Shown: positions 36,900-48,525 of the stretch, in pieces | Position numbering within the stretch: position 1 is the stretch's first letter | Layout of the letters: every line of letters begins with the position of its first letter | Assembly: GCA_021234155.1 (NCBI GenBank) | Contig: JAJEKV010000017.1 | Span: forward strand, 20,344,501 to 20,408,500 | From: Isoetes taiwanensis | Taxonomy: Eukaryota > Streptophyta > Lycopodiopsida > Isoetales > Isoetaceae | Length of the DNA stretch: 64,000 nt | Direction of reading: 5' to 3' | Notes under the pieces: model-generated | Told to the model about the DNA's origin: nothing | Databases searched by the model: none | Seen by the model: the letters and a program-made list of their open reading frames with translations, nothing else | Made by a program: the position numbers and the translations under genes

Positions 36900-36931
36900 A
36901 AAACTCCACTCTACCAGACTGCCCTATCTGA

Positions 36932-37392
36932 TGGGGATTTTAAGGGGACTATAGATAGCTGACAAATGCCCATAATATCATATTCACTGAAGTCTCGAAT
37001 TTATTGATTGCTATATTAAGCAATTTTGTGGAGTTATTGACTGCTATATTAAGCAATTTTTGCGAAGGCAAAAATGGCATGGTGTTTTTGTCAGAAAAAG
37101 AAAGGAATGCCGGAAAAAGCAGTCCAAAATACGTGAATAATTCCAAAAACTAGTAATCAATCTTGTTAATTTGGGATTTTCAGGTTTGGTCAAAAACTTT
37201 TTTGGAATTTTTTTTAGCATGATTTCCTAAGATTTTAGGGTGTTTGGACGCCGGAAAAAAATTCTGATAGTCCAAAAATTGCAGAAAATTAATTCGCTAT
37301 GATTTTGGGGCTTTGGGATTTCGTGGCTTGGGTTAGATTTCTTGTTCTGGCTTATCCCCGACATGCTTGCCACGGTCGCTCAGCATATACAT
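36932..37392. other. Intergenic, no gene seen
   Basis: AT-rich DNA between the end of the interrupted gene and the short LINE insertion. Two near copies of TTGACTGCTATATTAAGCAATTTT lie at 37001-37060. Confidence 0.4.
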
Positions 37393-37400
37393 ATATATAG

Positions 37401-37506
37401 TTTTTTTTTTTTTTGAAGGATAAAATTAACTAATATTACTCCAAAATAAATACAAGATAAGCGATATCAGGGTACTCCTACCCACTAGAGCAAGCACCCA
37501 CCGAAC
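37401..37506 (-). mobile_element. Ultra-short 5'-truncated LINE insertion
   Basis: A 14-T run (the poly-A tail on the minus strand) followed by 92 bp nearly identical to the 3' end of the LINE at 42310. ATATATAG flanks it at 37393-37400 and 37507-37514, the target duplication expected from target-primed reverse transcription. Right after it, a 29-bp unit (ATATATAGTTATGGATCAAG...) is duplicated, to 37560. Confidence 0.85.
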
Positions 37507-37564
37507 ATATATAGTTATGGATCAAGCTTTTACATATATATAGTTATGGATCAAGCTTTTATTC

Positions 37565-40500
37565 TTCTTTTTAAGGCATTCTAGCTCAGTAATGGCATCG
37601 GGATGCACTCAGAGATAGCTCATCCAAAATCATTGATGGTATGCAGGTACAAGCTTTGAGTCTTTGAGATTCTAAATGTTCGGGCTTGAATAGAGTGTAG
37701 AGTATTTTTGGTTTTTGTTTCAAGGGACGTAACTCTGTTTGTTTATTTGACAGGGCTTCCAAGGGTTTTTTGAAGCCATACTCTTGCAGAAGTTTTCCTC
37801 AACGGCAGTCAGATATTTCGTGGTTGAAATTGTGGGCTTTTCTCACACCTAAGCCATGTTCTGGAGCTTGATTCGCATTGTAAGGCATTCGACTTATTGT
37901 ATTCTGTTTTGTTTGCATGGCATGGCCATGGACATGGAGCGACCTCAATATATCTTAGCAGCAGGTTCTCTTCCTCAGTAGAAATGGCTCATTTTCCATA
38001 GAGGCTATTGTTAGATGGAAATATTCTTTGGCTACTTCGGTTACAGATCACCTGTAAGTTACAGATCATTTCCCGATTTAGGATTCTCTGAAATTCGAAT
38101 TGAAAAAAACTATGCCCACTTAATGCATTAACATTTGTTGGGTTTGACGTACCACCGGAGTTGTATTTAACCATCTTCCAGACGATGTTTTGCTTGCACA
38201 TTGTTTGATTTATAGAGATGCAATTATGGTTTAGGTACATGAGATCATCATGTGTATGGTGTTTATGTATCTGGCCATCATGGAGAACTGAAGAAGATTC
38301 CAACCAAGGTAGCTTGCTTTGCCTTTTCCCATCAATTGCTATTGGGTATGCAAGGCATCTCTGCCTTTGTGGATATGGTATGCTAATATGAAGCTTTTGT
38401 GTTTGTTGATTGTGTCCTTATGGCCTCATATTTGTTGTTCTATATGCTGAATATATCAGATCTGCTGCATCAGCCTTCAACATCTTGGTGGTCACCAATT
38501 GCTTATTAACTCTATACTTTGAAATCAATTAGGTCACTTCATGTGAATGCAGGTTAGGTCTACAATATGTTGAATTTGGGTAGGCATAATTTTCCTGGTA
38601 TTTGTGATATTGTTTATGAATATGGAAAATCTTATCTAACTAGGTTTTTCAAATGAGCTTTACACTTTAGTTCAGTATTGTTGTAGCTGCGTGCTCTATT
38701 ATAATTCCTTGGGCAAGTATACTGTCTATAGAAGATCCCACTAAAGTCATTTCAAATAACGGAAGCCCATTGTCCATGACGATTCCAAAACATTAAAGTT
38801 GCGAAGATGTCTGGTTACTCTTCTAAATTGTTCAAAAAACACAGATGCATATTATCTTATTTACACTGCTTACTATATAACTAACTCTGCCTCACTGATC
38901 ACTATCTAATACGATGCAAAGAACCTCATGTTTGCACTGCTTTTTCGTTGAATCTGTATCAGGAATTTGAAGACATTCAGACATTGGAGGAAATCAAAAC
39001 TACATGAAAGAACCAAAAGGTTCAGGTAAGCAATAGTCGACACAAAGCAAAGAAGAATGGCCATAGACAATCCTGAGATACACAAATAGAGATATAGAGA
39101 ACAAAAATCACCATTTGCACAAGTACGCATTCAGATAACTAGATTTTACATTCTACAAATAATTCTGTCGAAGCTGTTAACATCATGTTTTACAATAATG
39201 ACCCTATAACTCATGTTCAGTGTCGGTGGTTATTCTCTCCTTTCCAAGTTCTCCTCCTTAACTGGAATGGAGTATGGTCATCCCTTTGTTAAGTATAGTT
39301 GCTAAATGCAAGCATCTCTAGGATTTCCCAATACCTTATGGAAATTGTAATCCTTTAGCTGAGAGTCAACGCATTCATATCCTTTGTCGTGATGCTCTGA
39401 ATTACATGCAGCAGCAGATTAGCAGCCTATTTGGACGTAATTACTTGCTGCTAACACTATGGGTAGAGTCTAGAGAATATGATATCCACACCATCAAAAT
39501 ATAGTAAGTATGCCCTTAACCCATGCCTGACATTTTGTTTCAAAGACATTGAACATAGATATCCATGCATTCAGGACTGAAGCTAGATCAATGTCTTTCC
39601 CAATGTGCGCACAAGCCTTCGGCAACATGGATCAACATGTCTTTTCCAATCCAGATACCTTCCACAAGGCATGTCTTAGAATGTTTTCCTTTGCAAATTT
39701 CTATATTGAGGGTTTAGTTCATAACTTTGCTGATATTTGATTAGCTCTCATTTTTCACGATGATGTACATTTCATGTTTGATTAATGGCAAATGCAAGTC
39801 ATAATAAGCCTCTCGTAGCAATTTCTTCTGAGCCATAATTTCTTCTGAGTCATAATTTCTTACAGAGCGGGAGGAATTTGCTTAGAAATGGTAGGCACTA
39901 TCGTTTCATTGCTCGAAACTCAAGGGTGAAAGGAAGGAAAGACATCTCCCATGGCCTCTCAACAAAAACAGGTTTCAGTGTTTTTTATTTCTTCTAGCAT
40001 TTATTTATAATGTATAGTTCATTCGATGTTCATTTTCCTCATCCAGTTGGTTAGAGAAGCAATCTTCAGGATCTGTTACCTTTGAGTAATTTGCATTAGA
40101 CGAATCATGGGTATGCAAAGGCCTTAAATGGAAGCTTTAGGAACACGGCAATAGCACATTGCTACATATTGTTTGATAGGGGCTGACATGCGATGATGTC
40201 AAAATAGTTAGTGTACTTCAATGTTTATTTTACTTTGCTTTATTCCAGGATTTATTCTACTGCGCATTTTTTTAGATTCGTTGATATTTGTAGTGTGCAG
40301 GCTATGGAAATGCCTAACTCTGGCGAGCTTTGGCGAGCTTTCGTAGGTATTTATCTCGGACCACATAGCCATCTCTTTCTTTACACTCAATCTTTATAGA
40401 TATGCTTCAGAAGTTTCCATTGCAGATATGTCCTTTTTTATGCTTTTTTTTGTTAGTTGTACATTCATTGATCAGATAGTCATAGTAATATGCTATCTAA

Positions 40501-41960
40501 ATCCACCAAGATGCTTAAAGAAGCCAAAAGGTGTCGAAAGATGGAAAAATGTGGTGCTATCAGTATGGAAGCCACCACAAATATGCATTGTATGAAGAAC
40601 TATGGTTCTAGACATGGCCATGTTCAAATTCTGCCCTATGATCATGACTTCGACACATTTGATCATGCATTTTCCCTTCAAGAACACAGATAATGTATGT
40701 AGAGTGAGAAGTATAACGCTGCTCATGTCTTAACAAAATTTTATATATAATTCTAACCTTACTATCATCATTTTGATGGTGGGATTCTAGCTTTCTTATC
40801 CATTCTTCTTTTGTTTGCAGGACTTAAATCAGAGTGAGAAGAGACAATGTTCAGCATTTCCTCTACTATACTACCTAAGATCTTTTGTTGTGCACCTTAT
40901 TAGTTGATGGAATAAAATCGATGCTTAATGATATCTTTAGAATCTTAGTTTGCATTGAAACTACTATTCAGTGTGAGAGGCACTTGAATATAGTGATGAA
41001 CAATACTTAGTTACGATAGGCAAAGAGAGGTACGATGGAGAGCAAAACATGGGCCCAGTGATCTCATTTTAATAATGCCATTATCCTCTAGAATCGGTAT
41101 TGTAGAAGTCTTTCAAAAATTTGTAGGTTTGGATAATGGTGAAGGACCAAAGAGACAAGACAATTGGAAGCATTTTTGCGATTGAGAGCAAGAACATTCT
41201 TGAGTTTGAGAGCAAGAAAGGTTTGGCACAAAAGAGGACTCATTAAGAAATGCTACGAATCTAGGATGGCAATTGTACCAGTTGGAGAATTTGGAGAATT
41301 ATAGATTTAGGTAATAGAAATGAATTGGAAGCAATCTTGCAACTGAGTAGACGTGGATGTGGATTCTGGTGAAAGACCAAAGATAAGGTGGAAGTGATAT
41401 CACAACCGGTTAAAACTTTTCATTGTTTCTATGTCTTTGCAAGTTTCTTAGCATAAGTACAAGGCAACCATACATATAGCAAACATTAAATTGCCTTCCA
41501 ATGGCTGTAGATTAAATGAATTGGTCCAATGGTCATAGATTTGATGAATTTGTTTAGGTAAAAACAATTTTGCAGTTGCCTTATGTGTTATTTCTAGCAC
41601 AATCATGTCACTATACGTATAAATGCGGCTATCAAAGTCTCATTCTAGAGATTTAAACATGAATGAAGATAATTGCAACTCCAATGTCTATCTAAATTCA
41701 ATCCTTTCTTCCAACTTCATCGATATAAACTCACATTATTTTACATCATTTTTACTGTTTTAATTAAGAAAGATCATTGCCAAGAGCATCAATGAGCAAC
41801 CATGGTAAGTCGTGAAGATAGTTCTACTTTAAAAAACGATTGCTTTCGTACTATAACACATCCTAAAGCCGAGCCAGACTTAACCATGGAGTCATTTCGT
41901 AAGAGTTACCACATAAACAAAGACAATGCAACAATGAGACAACCCGTCGCTTCAAATTTT
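37565..41960. other. AT-rich region without a confident gene
   Basis: Looks like intron or intergenic DNA of a plant. Short frames exist, such as 39549-39740 and 40490-40693 on the plus strand, but none has a recognisable domain or convincing splice context. It may be the body of a Helitron whose 3' end is at 41996. I could not find the 5' TC end. Confidence 0.3.
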
Positions 41961-41968
41961 TACTAAAA

Positions 41969-41996
41969 GCCCGGCAACGCCGGGCACCATAACTAG
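41969..41996 (+). mobile_element. Helitron-like 3' terminus
   Basis: A perfect 7-bp GC stem (GCCCGGC, loop AAC, GCCGGGC) at 41969-41985, then ACCATAA and CTAG at 41993-41996, followed by T. A GC-rich hairpin a few bases before CTRR and insertion next to T are the diagnostic 3' end of Helitron rolling-circle elements. The stem stands out in AT-rich surroundings. No Rep/helicase gene is in view, so the element would be non-autonomous. Confidence 0.55.
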
Positions 41997-42309
41997 TCTT
42001 ATATATAGTCAGATATAATGAACTGTGCTTGTTTCTGGGGAGCCTGGCGCCATGTGTTTTGAGCGTGGATAAGGTACAGTTGTTGTAGCGGTGCTCAGTT
42101 TCTTGAACCCATGGCATATATTTTAGATGTAACAAATATGTTTTTTTGCTTTTGGTGTAGGCATCTTTGGAAGCGTTGGAGTTAGAAGTATGCTAACCAA
42201 GTAATTATAATTGTTTTTATGCTCAATGGTGGACTCGGGTTCAATTCGTGAGAGGCATAAATGATGTGTCTTTATACAGATACAAATCCCCTAGGATTGA
42301 AATTTTAGG

Positions 42310-44455
42310 TTTTTTTTTTTTTTTTTTTTTTTTTTGAAGGATAAAATTAACGAATATTACTCCAAAATAAATACAAGATGAGCGATATCAGGGTACTCCT
42401 TCCCACTAGAGCAAGCACCCACCGAACACGTGTACCTATCTATGACTCAAGCTACAAATCTGCCCAGACTGTCCACAATGTGGAGGGTTCTTTCCCAGAC
42501 TGCTGCTTTGAACTGCTCTTTCCGAGGGGATGCCAGATAAGAAAGATATAGCTTGTACCTCAACTGTGGGATCAAAGCCTCAGGCAACATCTCCGCATTC
42601 CTGAACACCTTCATGCGTCGTCGTTTCCAAATGAGCCACAATAACCGAGGCTTTACATAAATGAAAAGCCGCTCTTCAAGATGGGACCATCCGTTAGGGT
42701 ACACCCCAAAAGAACCTCTTGACTAGAGAGCGAGAAAGGAATGCAAGAGGCGCCGGACCCAATCGCCATGCCGACGTGGATATCTCGAGCAAAGAAACAT
42801 GCTTTGTTCCGTGGTCTCCACCCAGGCACACACATAGGACCTGGGGTTGCCGTCGCGTGGGTTGATCCCCGTGGACCCAAGTGTTGACCCTCGGGAACGG
42901 TGCACAATCCGCCATAACAATATCCGAATCTTGGGGGGCGAGATTGGGTACCACACCCACCTCCAAATGTAGACCCAATCATCCCCCGGCACCTGGAGAC
43001 TCCAATGTCCCAAAGGAGGCGGCTCATCCCGAATCGCCAAAAGCCCATGCGGGACTTCACAAAATTTGAGGGGTCAACTTTCTTCGTGACACTTCCACAC
43101 CCGCCCGTGATGCTGCGGGGGATGCAACGGCAACAAGATTAGCCTATTCTTACCAGATAGCACAATCCCTCTCGGTTTAAACTCGCGACGAAAAAAGCCG
43201 CTGTGGTGCCACCGCCCGCCGATATACCACTAACGGGCCAATACCCCCGACCGCCCCATCCCTATCTTAACTCGTGGATCAATGAGAGGTCGCAAGAACC
43301 AAAGGAGTGTGTGGTCCGAGTGGGACCCACCATCGACGCCCACCAATGCACCGGTGGCATCAATTGCAAACATTTTTGGACTGCCCGTGCTCGCAATAGA
43401 GCCCCTTCGTAAACGGGAGGCATGGGCATACGGCCCGGATATCCATTTAACAATGCCTGTGGGAGCCGTGCGGTAACGAGACGGCTTGTGGAAAACTACC
43501 GAAAGGAGACAAATGGGACCGATGAAGCGAGGACCATGCATGGGAATCGAAGGATTCTCAAGAATGGCAAAGACAATTTTTGACAAGAGGACCTTGCCAT
43601 GCGGTGAGAGGTCGAAGAAGCCGAAGTCCACCCCATTTTTCACCTTGGGCACACACACTTCCACCGGGCCACCTTAACGACCGCCCTTCCTCATTTCCTC
43701 CCACACAAAGATTCACGAACCATAGAGGAGATTTCTTGCACCTTGCTTTCTGGCGCGCAGGATGATAGAGGCCATATAAATATGGGTCGAACATAGGGCC
43801 GGAAAAATCTTTGTGACCACCGCCAACCATGGGCCCGATCACTTTCCCCTTCCACCAATTAAAGGTGCAGCCCCCACCAGGGGATGTCCTAAAACCACGG
43901 TGGTTAAGGGCGAGACATCGATGACGAGCTGGATACCCAAAAGCCTAGAACCGTGCCTCATTTTTGCATCGCCAAGGAATTGGGACACTACCCAGCGGCA
44001 TGGGGTCGGCCTACCGACCACAATTTTGAACACTTCCGTCCAGTTCATAAGACAACCGAAGCAAAGGAGAATGTATCCAGCAGCGCCGTGTTTTAACAGA
44101 TTCCTCTCCTCGGCCTGTGGAAGAGGAACGAGTCATCGGCCAGATTGACTCCCCAAACTGGCCACCGTCTGTCCATCCTCGACCCCTCCACCCACACCCT
44201 CCCACCGAGAAGTCAACAACTGCGAGAGGGCCTCCGCAACAATGGTGAAGAGGAAGGGCGCCAACGGACATCCCTGGCGAACTCCACGCCCCACACTAAA
44301 GATCGGAGATGACTCACCATGACACATGAGGGTGGCTCTAGCCGATATCAAGAGCTTCATAACCACCGCCACAAAGCTCTCCCCACATCCAAAGGCTAGC
44401 ATCATCCTTTCCAAAAACGTCCACCGAACACTATCATAGGTTTTTGTCACATGGC
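42310..44455 (-). mobile_element. L1-type LINE, 5'-truncated, GC-rich
   Basis: Runs from the middle of the RT to a poly-A tail (26 T at 42310-42335 on the plus strand). The RT part at 44133-44450 has TKTYDSVRWTFLERMMLAF and VGRGVRQGCPLAPFLFTIVAEALS. Downstream pieces (43230-43664) are in several frames. The C-terminal zinc-binding region of plant LINE RTs is at 42447-43060: DDWVYIWRWVWYPISPPKIR, LLWRIVHRSRGS, ETTEQSMFLCSR. Base composition is far richer in G+C than the flanks. About 2.1 kb of an original 5-6 kb is left, so it is dead on arrival. Confidence 0.88.
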
Positions 44456-44681
44456 ATGTTTGAGGTAGAAGGGCCAGGATTTAGCAATAAAAGGATAAGC
44501 TAAAAAAAACAAGTGAAGGAATTTCAGTCAAAGTAGTAAGCGAGCAAAGATATTATATCTTCTTCTTATCTTATCTTAGTATCTTATCTTTCCTATCCTA
44601 ATATTAATATAGTTATATCGCATGAGGGGGGTTTGTTATGCCCCCTCATGCACAACCCATGTGCATGCATACCCCATGGAC
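44456..44681. repeat. Spacer with an 11-bp perfect inverted repeat
   Basis: GCATGAGGGGG at 44620-44630 and its complement CCCCCTCATGC at 44641-44651 enclose a 10-base loop. It ends 30 bases before the left breakpoint of the tandem duplication. No gene here. Confidence 0.6.
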
Positions 44682-46595
44682 CCCCCTTGAATCCCCGCCG
44701 TCTGGTTAAGAGCCAATGGTCCAGATGATGAGAGGTCATGGGGGATTTATGTATGCATCATGTGTTGCAGGTGTATGGGGGCATAGGCGGGATGTATGGG
44801 GTGTTTGAGCAGGGGACCCAAAGAGGGGTTTTGATATTGGCCGTTGAGATTGGATGTCAATTTGGGGCTTCTCATCTCGATCGTCCAAGTCGAAGTTGAA
44901 GATTAGGGGACAAGGAATGAGGAATCAGAGCTTCGTGTTCGTGGTATTTGCTATGCATTCTTTCTGAGCATTCTGAGCAGACCTGTGTCAACTTATCTGC
45001 GTCTTCGGCATTCCGTGTCAGCTTCAAGGCCACCTCGGCTATGCATTTCCGTCTCTTATAAGACCAGCGGACCATGCATGGCCTCAGTCTATGCTATGCC
45101 TTGATCGAAAGCATAAAACAGTCGTTCAGCTTTTCAGAGGATTATCGAAAGGCATGCATCCTCGGCACAGCCTATTGTCATATGCATATCCGCAGTTCGT
45201 GCCTCAAGCAAGTATAATATACCATTTAGTGAAAGGGAGGATATATCTGGAGCTTCGGGTAGCAAGACAGCTGGAGCATTGAATGGAAGAAGCTTAGATA
45301 ACGAGGGAAAAAACAAGTAAATTGGTTGCTGAAGTTACCGATGGATGGTAGTGTTTTTATATTCTCGTTTATTTACTTGGATGTGATGATAATACTGTGC
45401 AACAGTGGGTAATGTAGGCATTTTTTTTAATGCGGTTTTTGGACACGCCCTTCGTTTACATGATGGGAAGATATTTGGTGGTCAGAAGCTCCAGGTATGT
45501 GGCATTTTACATCAGTCCCATTGTAAGCAATAGAACACATTTGTTTATGCTGGGCTTCGATTGATGAAGCTTCACAAGTATGAATGCTTTTTTATTCTGG
45601 AATTAGATCTTCCTCTTTGTTGCACCATTACACAGCCTTAAAAATGTCTTCTGCTTCAAAAAGAAAGTCGTATTTCACGGGTTTGAATAGAAGTTCACTG
45701 GCTTTATTCTTTTTCGGTAGCCCCCTGATTTAAAGCAGGGATGTTCTTGCTGCTGTCAACACTGCGAAACTTGGCAGTTTGGCAATAGATGGTTATGGCA
45801 TAAAACCAAATAGCTGGGATCTTTGTTGGATGGAGTTCTTGTGACAGGGTCCAACATAAGTTGCATGGCAGTTCCTTTCATTCACCAATTTTCACATTAT
45901 TCTGACAATTAAAATTAGTCTTGATAAACTTTATGCATTTGCCATATTGGCACTGAATAATACCAATGTAGAAAACAAGATTACTTTGTGATAGATTTGT
46001 TTTAAAATGCATTGCTGATCAGGTTACCCTAAAGCATATCGATTGCCATTTTCGAAGACTTATCGTTGAGCCCTACATTTTAGACAGTAGTCCATACAAA
46101 TTGTGAGTTTGGTCAGTCCAAAAGCGGAGATAACTTGCCGCATAGTGAGAACTATAGGGTGCAGGTACGGTCAAGCTTATTGTAGTCTAGAGTGTAGTTT
46201 TAGTAACCTTCATCAAGTTTATCCATAATGCTCTGTTTTAATGCAATGTCTGCTTTCATTGCAGAATTTGGAATTAAGCGCTTTCATGTTTGTGTGGAGT
46301 TGGGTTCCATTCTGTCTTGCACTATGGTGAAGGTAAGGATCATTTTTGCAGTTAATGTGTTTGCATGTCTCAGTAGGTAGGCAGGATTCTTAAAAGAACT
46401 TGAACGCTCTTTTTAGACAAGGCTATCATGTCATGGTCTTAGTGCTATTATTTGTACAGAATAAAGTAAGTAGTGGAGACAGAGGGTTGCCTCTACCCTA
46501 GATTTTAGAGGCAAAATTTAGAGATATGGAGCAGAAGAAGCCAAAAGCGGAACCATTGTCTTGCATCCCCACAGTTAGCAAATGACAGCCAATAT
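44682..46595 (+). repeat. Tandem duplication, copy 1 (promoter and 5'/middle exons)
   Basis: About 1.91 kb, some 98 percent identical to 46596-48525. It carries the presumed promoter, at least one convincing exon (45138-45316) and the exon at 46265-46332, but not the terminal exon. It reads as a truncated gene copy placed head-to-tail before the complete one. Confidence 0.92.
45138..45316 (+). pseudogene. Exon of unidentified gene, duplicated copy 1
   Basis: Between acceptor TTTTCAG and donor CAA/GTAAAT an open frame reads RIIERHASSAQPIVICISAV, RASSKYNIPFSEREDISGAS and GSKTAGALNGRSLDNEGKNK. Later candidates in the copy are FGHALRLHDGKIFGGQKLQ (about 45435-45494, before a GT) and the exon at 46265-46332 (FGIKRFHVCVELGSILSCTM, 68 nt). 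No terminal exon follows before copy 2, so this copy probably makes no normal product. Family unknown. Confidence 0.4.
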
Positions 46596-48525
46596 CCCCC
46601 TTGAATCCCCGCCGTCTGGTTAAGAGCCAATGGTCCAGATGATGAGAGGTCATGGGGGATTTATGTATGCATCATGTGTTGCAGGTGTATGGGGGCATAG
46701 GGGGGATGTATGGGGTGTTTGAGCAGGGGACCCAAAGAGGGGTTTTGATATTGGCCGTTGAGATTGGATGTCAATTTGGGGCTTCTCATCTCGATCGTCC
46801 AAGTCGAAGTTGAAGATTAGGGGACAAGGAACGAGGAATCAGAGCTTCGTGTTCGTGGTATTTGCTATGCATTCTTTCTGAGCATTCTGAGCAGACCTGT
46901 GTCAACTTATCTGCGTCTTCGGCATTCCGTGTCAGCTTCAAGGCCACCTCGGCTGTGCATTTCCGTCTCTTATAAGACCAGCGGACCATGCATGGCCTCA
47001 GTCTATGCTATGCCTTGATCGAAAGCATAAAACAGTCGTTCAGCTTTTCAGAGGATTATCGAAAGGGATGCATCCTCGGCACAGCCTATTGTCATATGCA
47101 TATCTGCAGTTCGTGCCTCAAGCAAGTATAATATACCATTTGGTGAAAGGGAGGATATATCTGGAGCTTCGGGTAGCAAGACAGCTGGAGCATTGAATGG
47201 AAGAAGCTTAGATAACGAGGGAAAAAACAAGTAAATTGGTTGCTGAAGTTACCGATGGATGGTAATGTTTTTATATTCTCGTTTATTTACTTGGATGTGA
47301 TGATAATACTGTGCAACAGTGGGTAATGTAGGCATTTTTTTTTAATGCGGTTTTTGGACACGCCCTTTGTTTACATGATGGGAAGATATTTGGTGGTCAG
47401 AAGCTCCAGGTATGTGGCATTTTACATCAGTCCCATTGCAAGCAATAGAACACATTTGTTTATGCTGGGCTTCGATTGATGAAGCTTCACAAGTATGAAT
47501 GCTTTTTTATTCTGGAATTAGATCTTCCTCTTTGTTGCACCATTACACAACCTTAAAAATGTCTTCTGCTTCAAAAAGAAAGTCGTATTTGAATATAAAT
47601 TTGCACGGGTTTGAAAAGAAGTTCACTGGCTTTATTCTTTTTCGGCAGCCCCCTGATTTAAAGCAGGGATGTTCTTGCTGCTGTCAACACTGCGAAACTT
47701 GGCAGTTTGGCAATAGATGGTTATGGCATAAAACCAAATAGCTGGGATCTTTGTTGGATGGAGTTCTTGTGACAGGGTCCAGCATCATAAGTTGCATGGC
47801 AGTTCCTTTCATTCACCAATTTTCACATTATTCTGACAATTAAATTAGTCTTGATAAACTTTATGCATTTGCCATATTGGCACTGAATAATACCAATGTA
47901 GAAAACAAGATTACTTTGTGATAGATTTGTTTTAAAATGCATTGCTGATCAGGTTACCCTAAAGCATATCAATTGCCATTTTCGAAGACTTATCGTTGAG
48001 CCCTACATTTTAGACAGTAGTCCATACAAATTGTGAGTTTGGTCAGTCCAAAAGCGGAGATAACTTGCCGCATAGTGAGAACTATAGGGTGCAGGTACGG
48101 TCAAGCTTATTGTAGTCTAGAGTGTAGTTTTAGTAACCTTCATCAAGTTTATCCATAATGCTCTGTTTTAATGCAATGTCTGCTTTCATTGCAGAATTTG
48201 GAATTAAGCGCTTTCATGTTTGTGTGGAGTTGGGTTCCATTCTGTCTTGCACTATGGTGAAGGTAAGGATCATTTTTGCAGTTAATGTGTTTGCATGTCT
48301 CAATAGGTAGGCAGGATTCTTAAAAGAACTTGAACGCTCTTTTTAGACAAGGCTATCATGTCATGGTCTTAGTGCTATTATTTGTACAGAATAAAGTAAG
48401 TAGTGGAGACAGAGGGTTGCCTCTACCCTAGATTTTAGAGGCAAAATTTAGAGATATGGAGCAGAAGAAGCCAAAAGCGGAACCATTGTCTTGCATCCCC
48501 ACAGTTAGCAAATGACAGCCAATAT
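46596..48525 (+). repeat. Tandem duplication, copy 2
   Basis: About 1.93 kb. The main difference is 13 extra bases (GAATATAAATTTG) near 47590 and a longer T-run at about 47335. Only this copy is contiguous with the terminal exon at 48844. Confidence 0.92.
46600..46985 (+). promoter_or_regulatory. Duplicated upstream region (promoter candidate)
   Basis: G/T-rich segment present in both duplicates (first copy from about 44687) upstream of the first exon, with TTGGCCGTTGAGATTGG near 46751. No TATA box is evident. It is called by position only. Confidence 0.3.

Larger units (their letters stand above)
29884..36931 (+). pseudogene. Unidentified intron-containing gene, interrupted by element D
   Basis: ATG at 29884 opens MENQLASIIQEVEKIATSFY, then with a shift a Pro/Val-rich stretch (STPVPVPHPDPIPVPVLDLV). 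A further coding stretch ends at LDYTNITR before a GT at about 31096. An acceptor (TTTTTTTTAG, about 31385) is followed by VIIRNSRFVVRDCNRRRRLV, SIRNIFKEVLSESLPDLTSQ, a stop after AEGFP, and LTKYLDPTIGHVRTMQLEIV. After another acceptor at about 31903 comes VQSLKNELMELAKIKIIDFR, which crosses element D: removing D with one TSD joins LGLQN to STLPDCPI and a stop at 36929. The reading frame running through both flanks supports a real exon. I do not recognise the family. Stops suggest decay or read errors. Confidence 0.4.

Noticed and set aside
39549-39740. Frame with FGNMDQH resembling a word in the element B LTR
   Set aside because: The match is about 25 bases and is not extended by LTR sequence on either side.
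42447-44455. GC-rich block as a bacterial or transferred segment
   Set aside because: It encodes plant L1-type RT and its zinc-binding tail and ends in a poly-A tail; it is a LINE.
44872-45316. Minus-strand frames of 60-67 codons, repeated at 46786-47230
   Set aside because: Present twice only because the segment is duplicated. The plus strand has splice borders and a consistent frame, the minus strand none.
45138-45316. IVICISAVRA resembles a word in Cms1-type ribosome-biogenesis proteins
   Set aside because: Only ten residues agree and the sequence around them does not follow the family.
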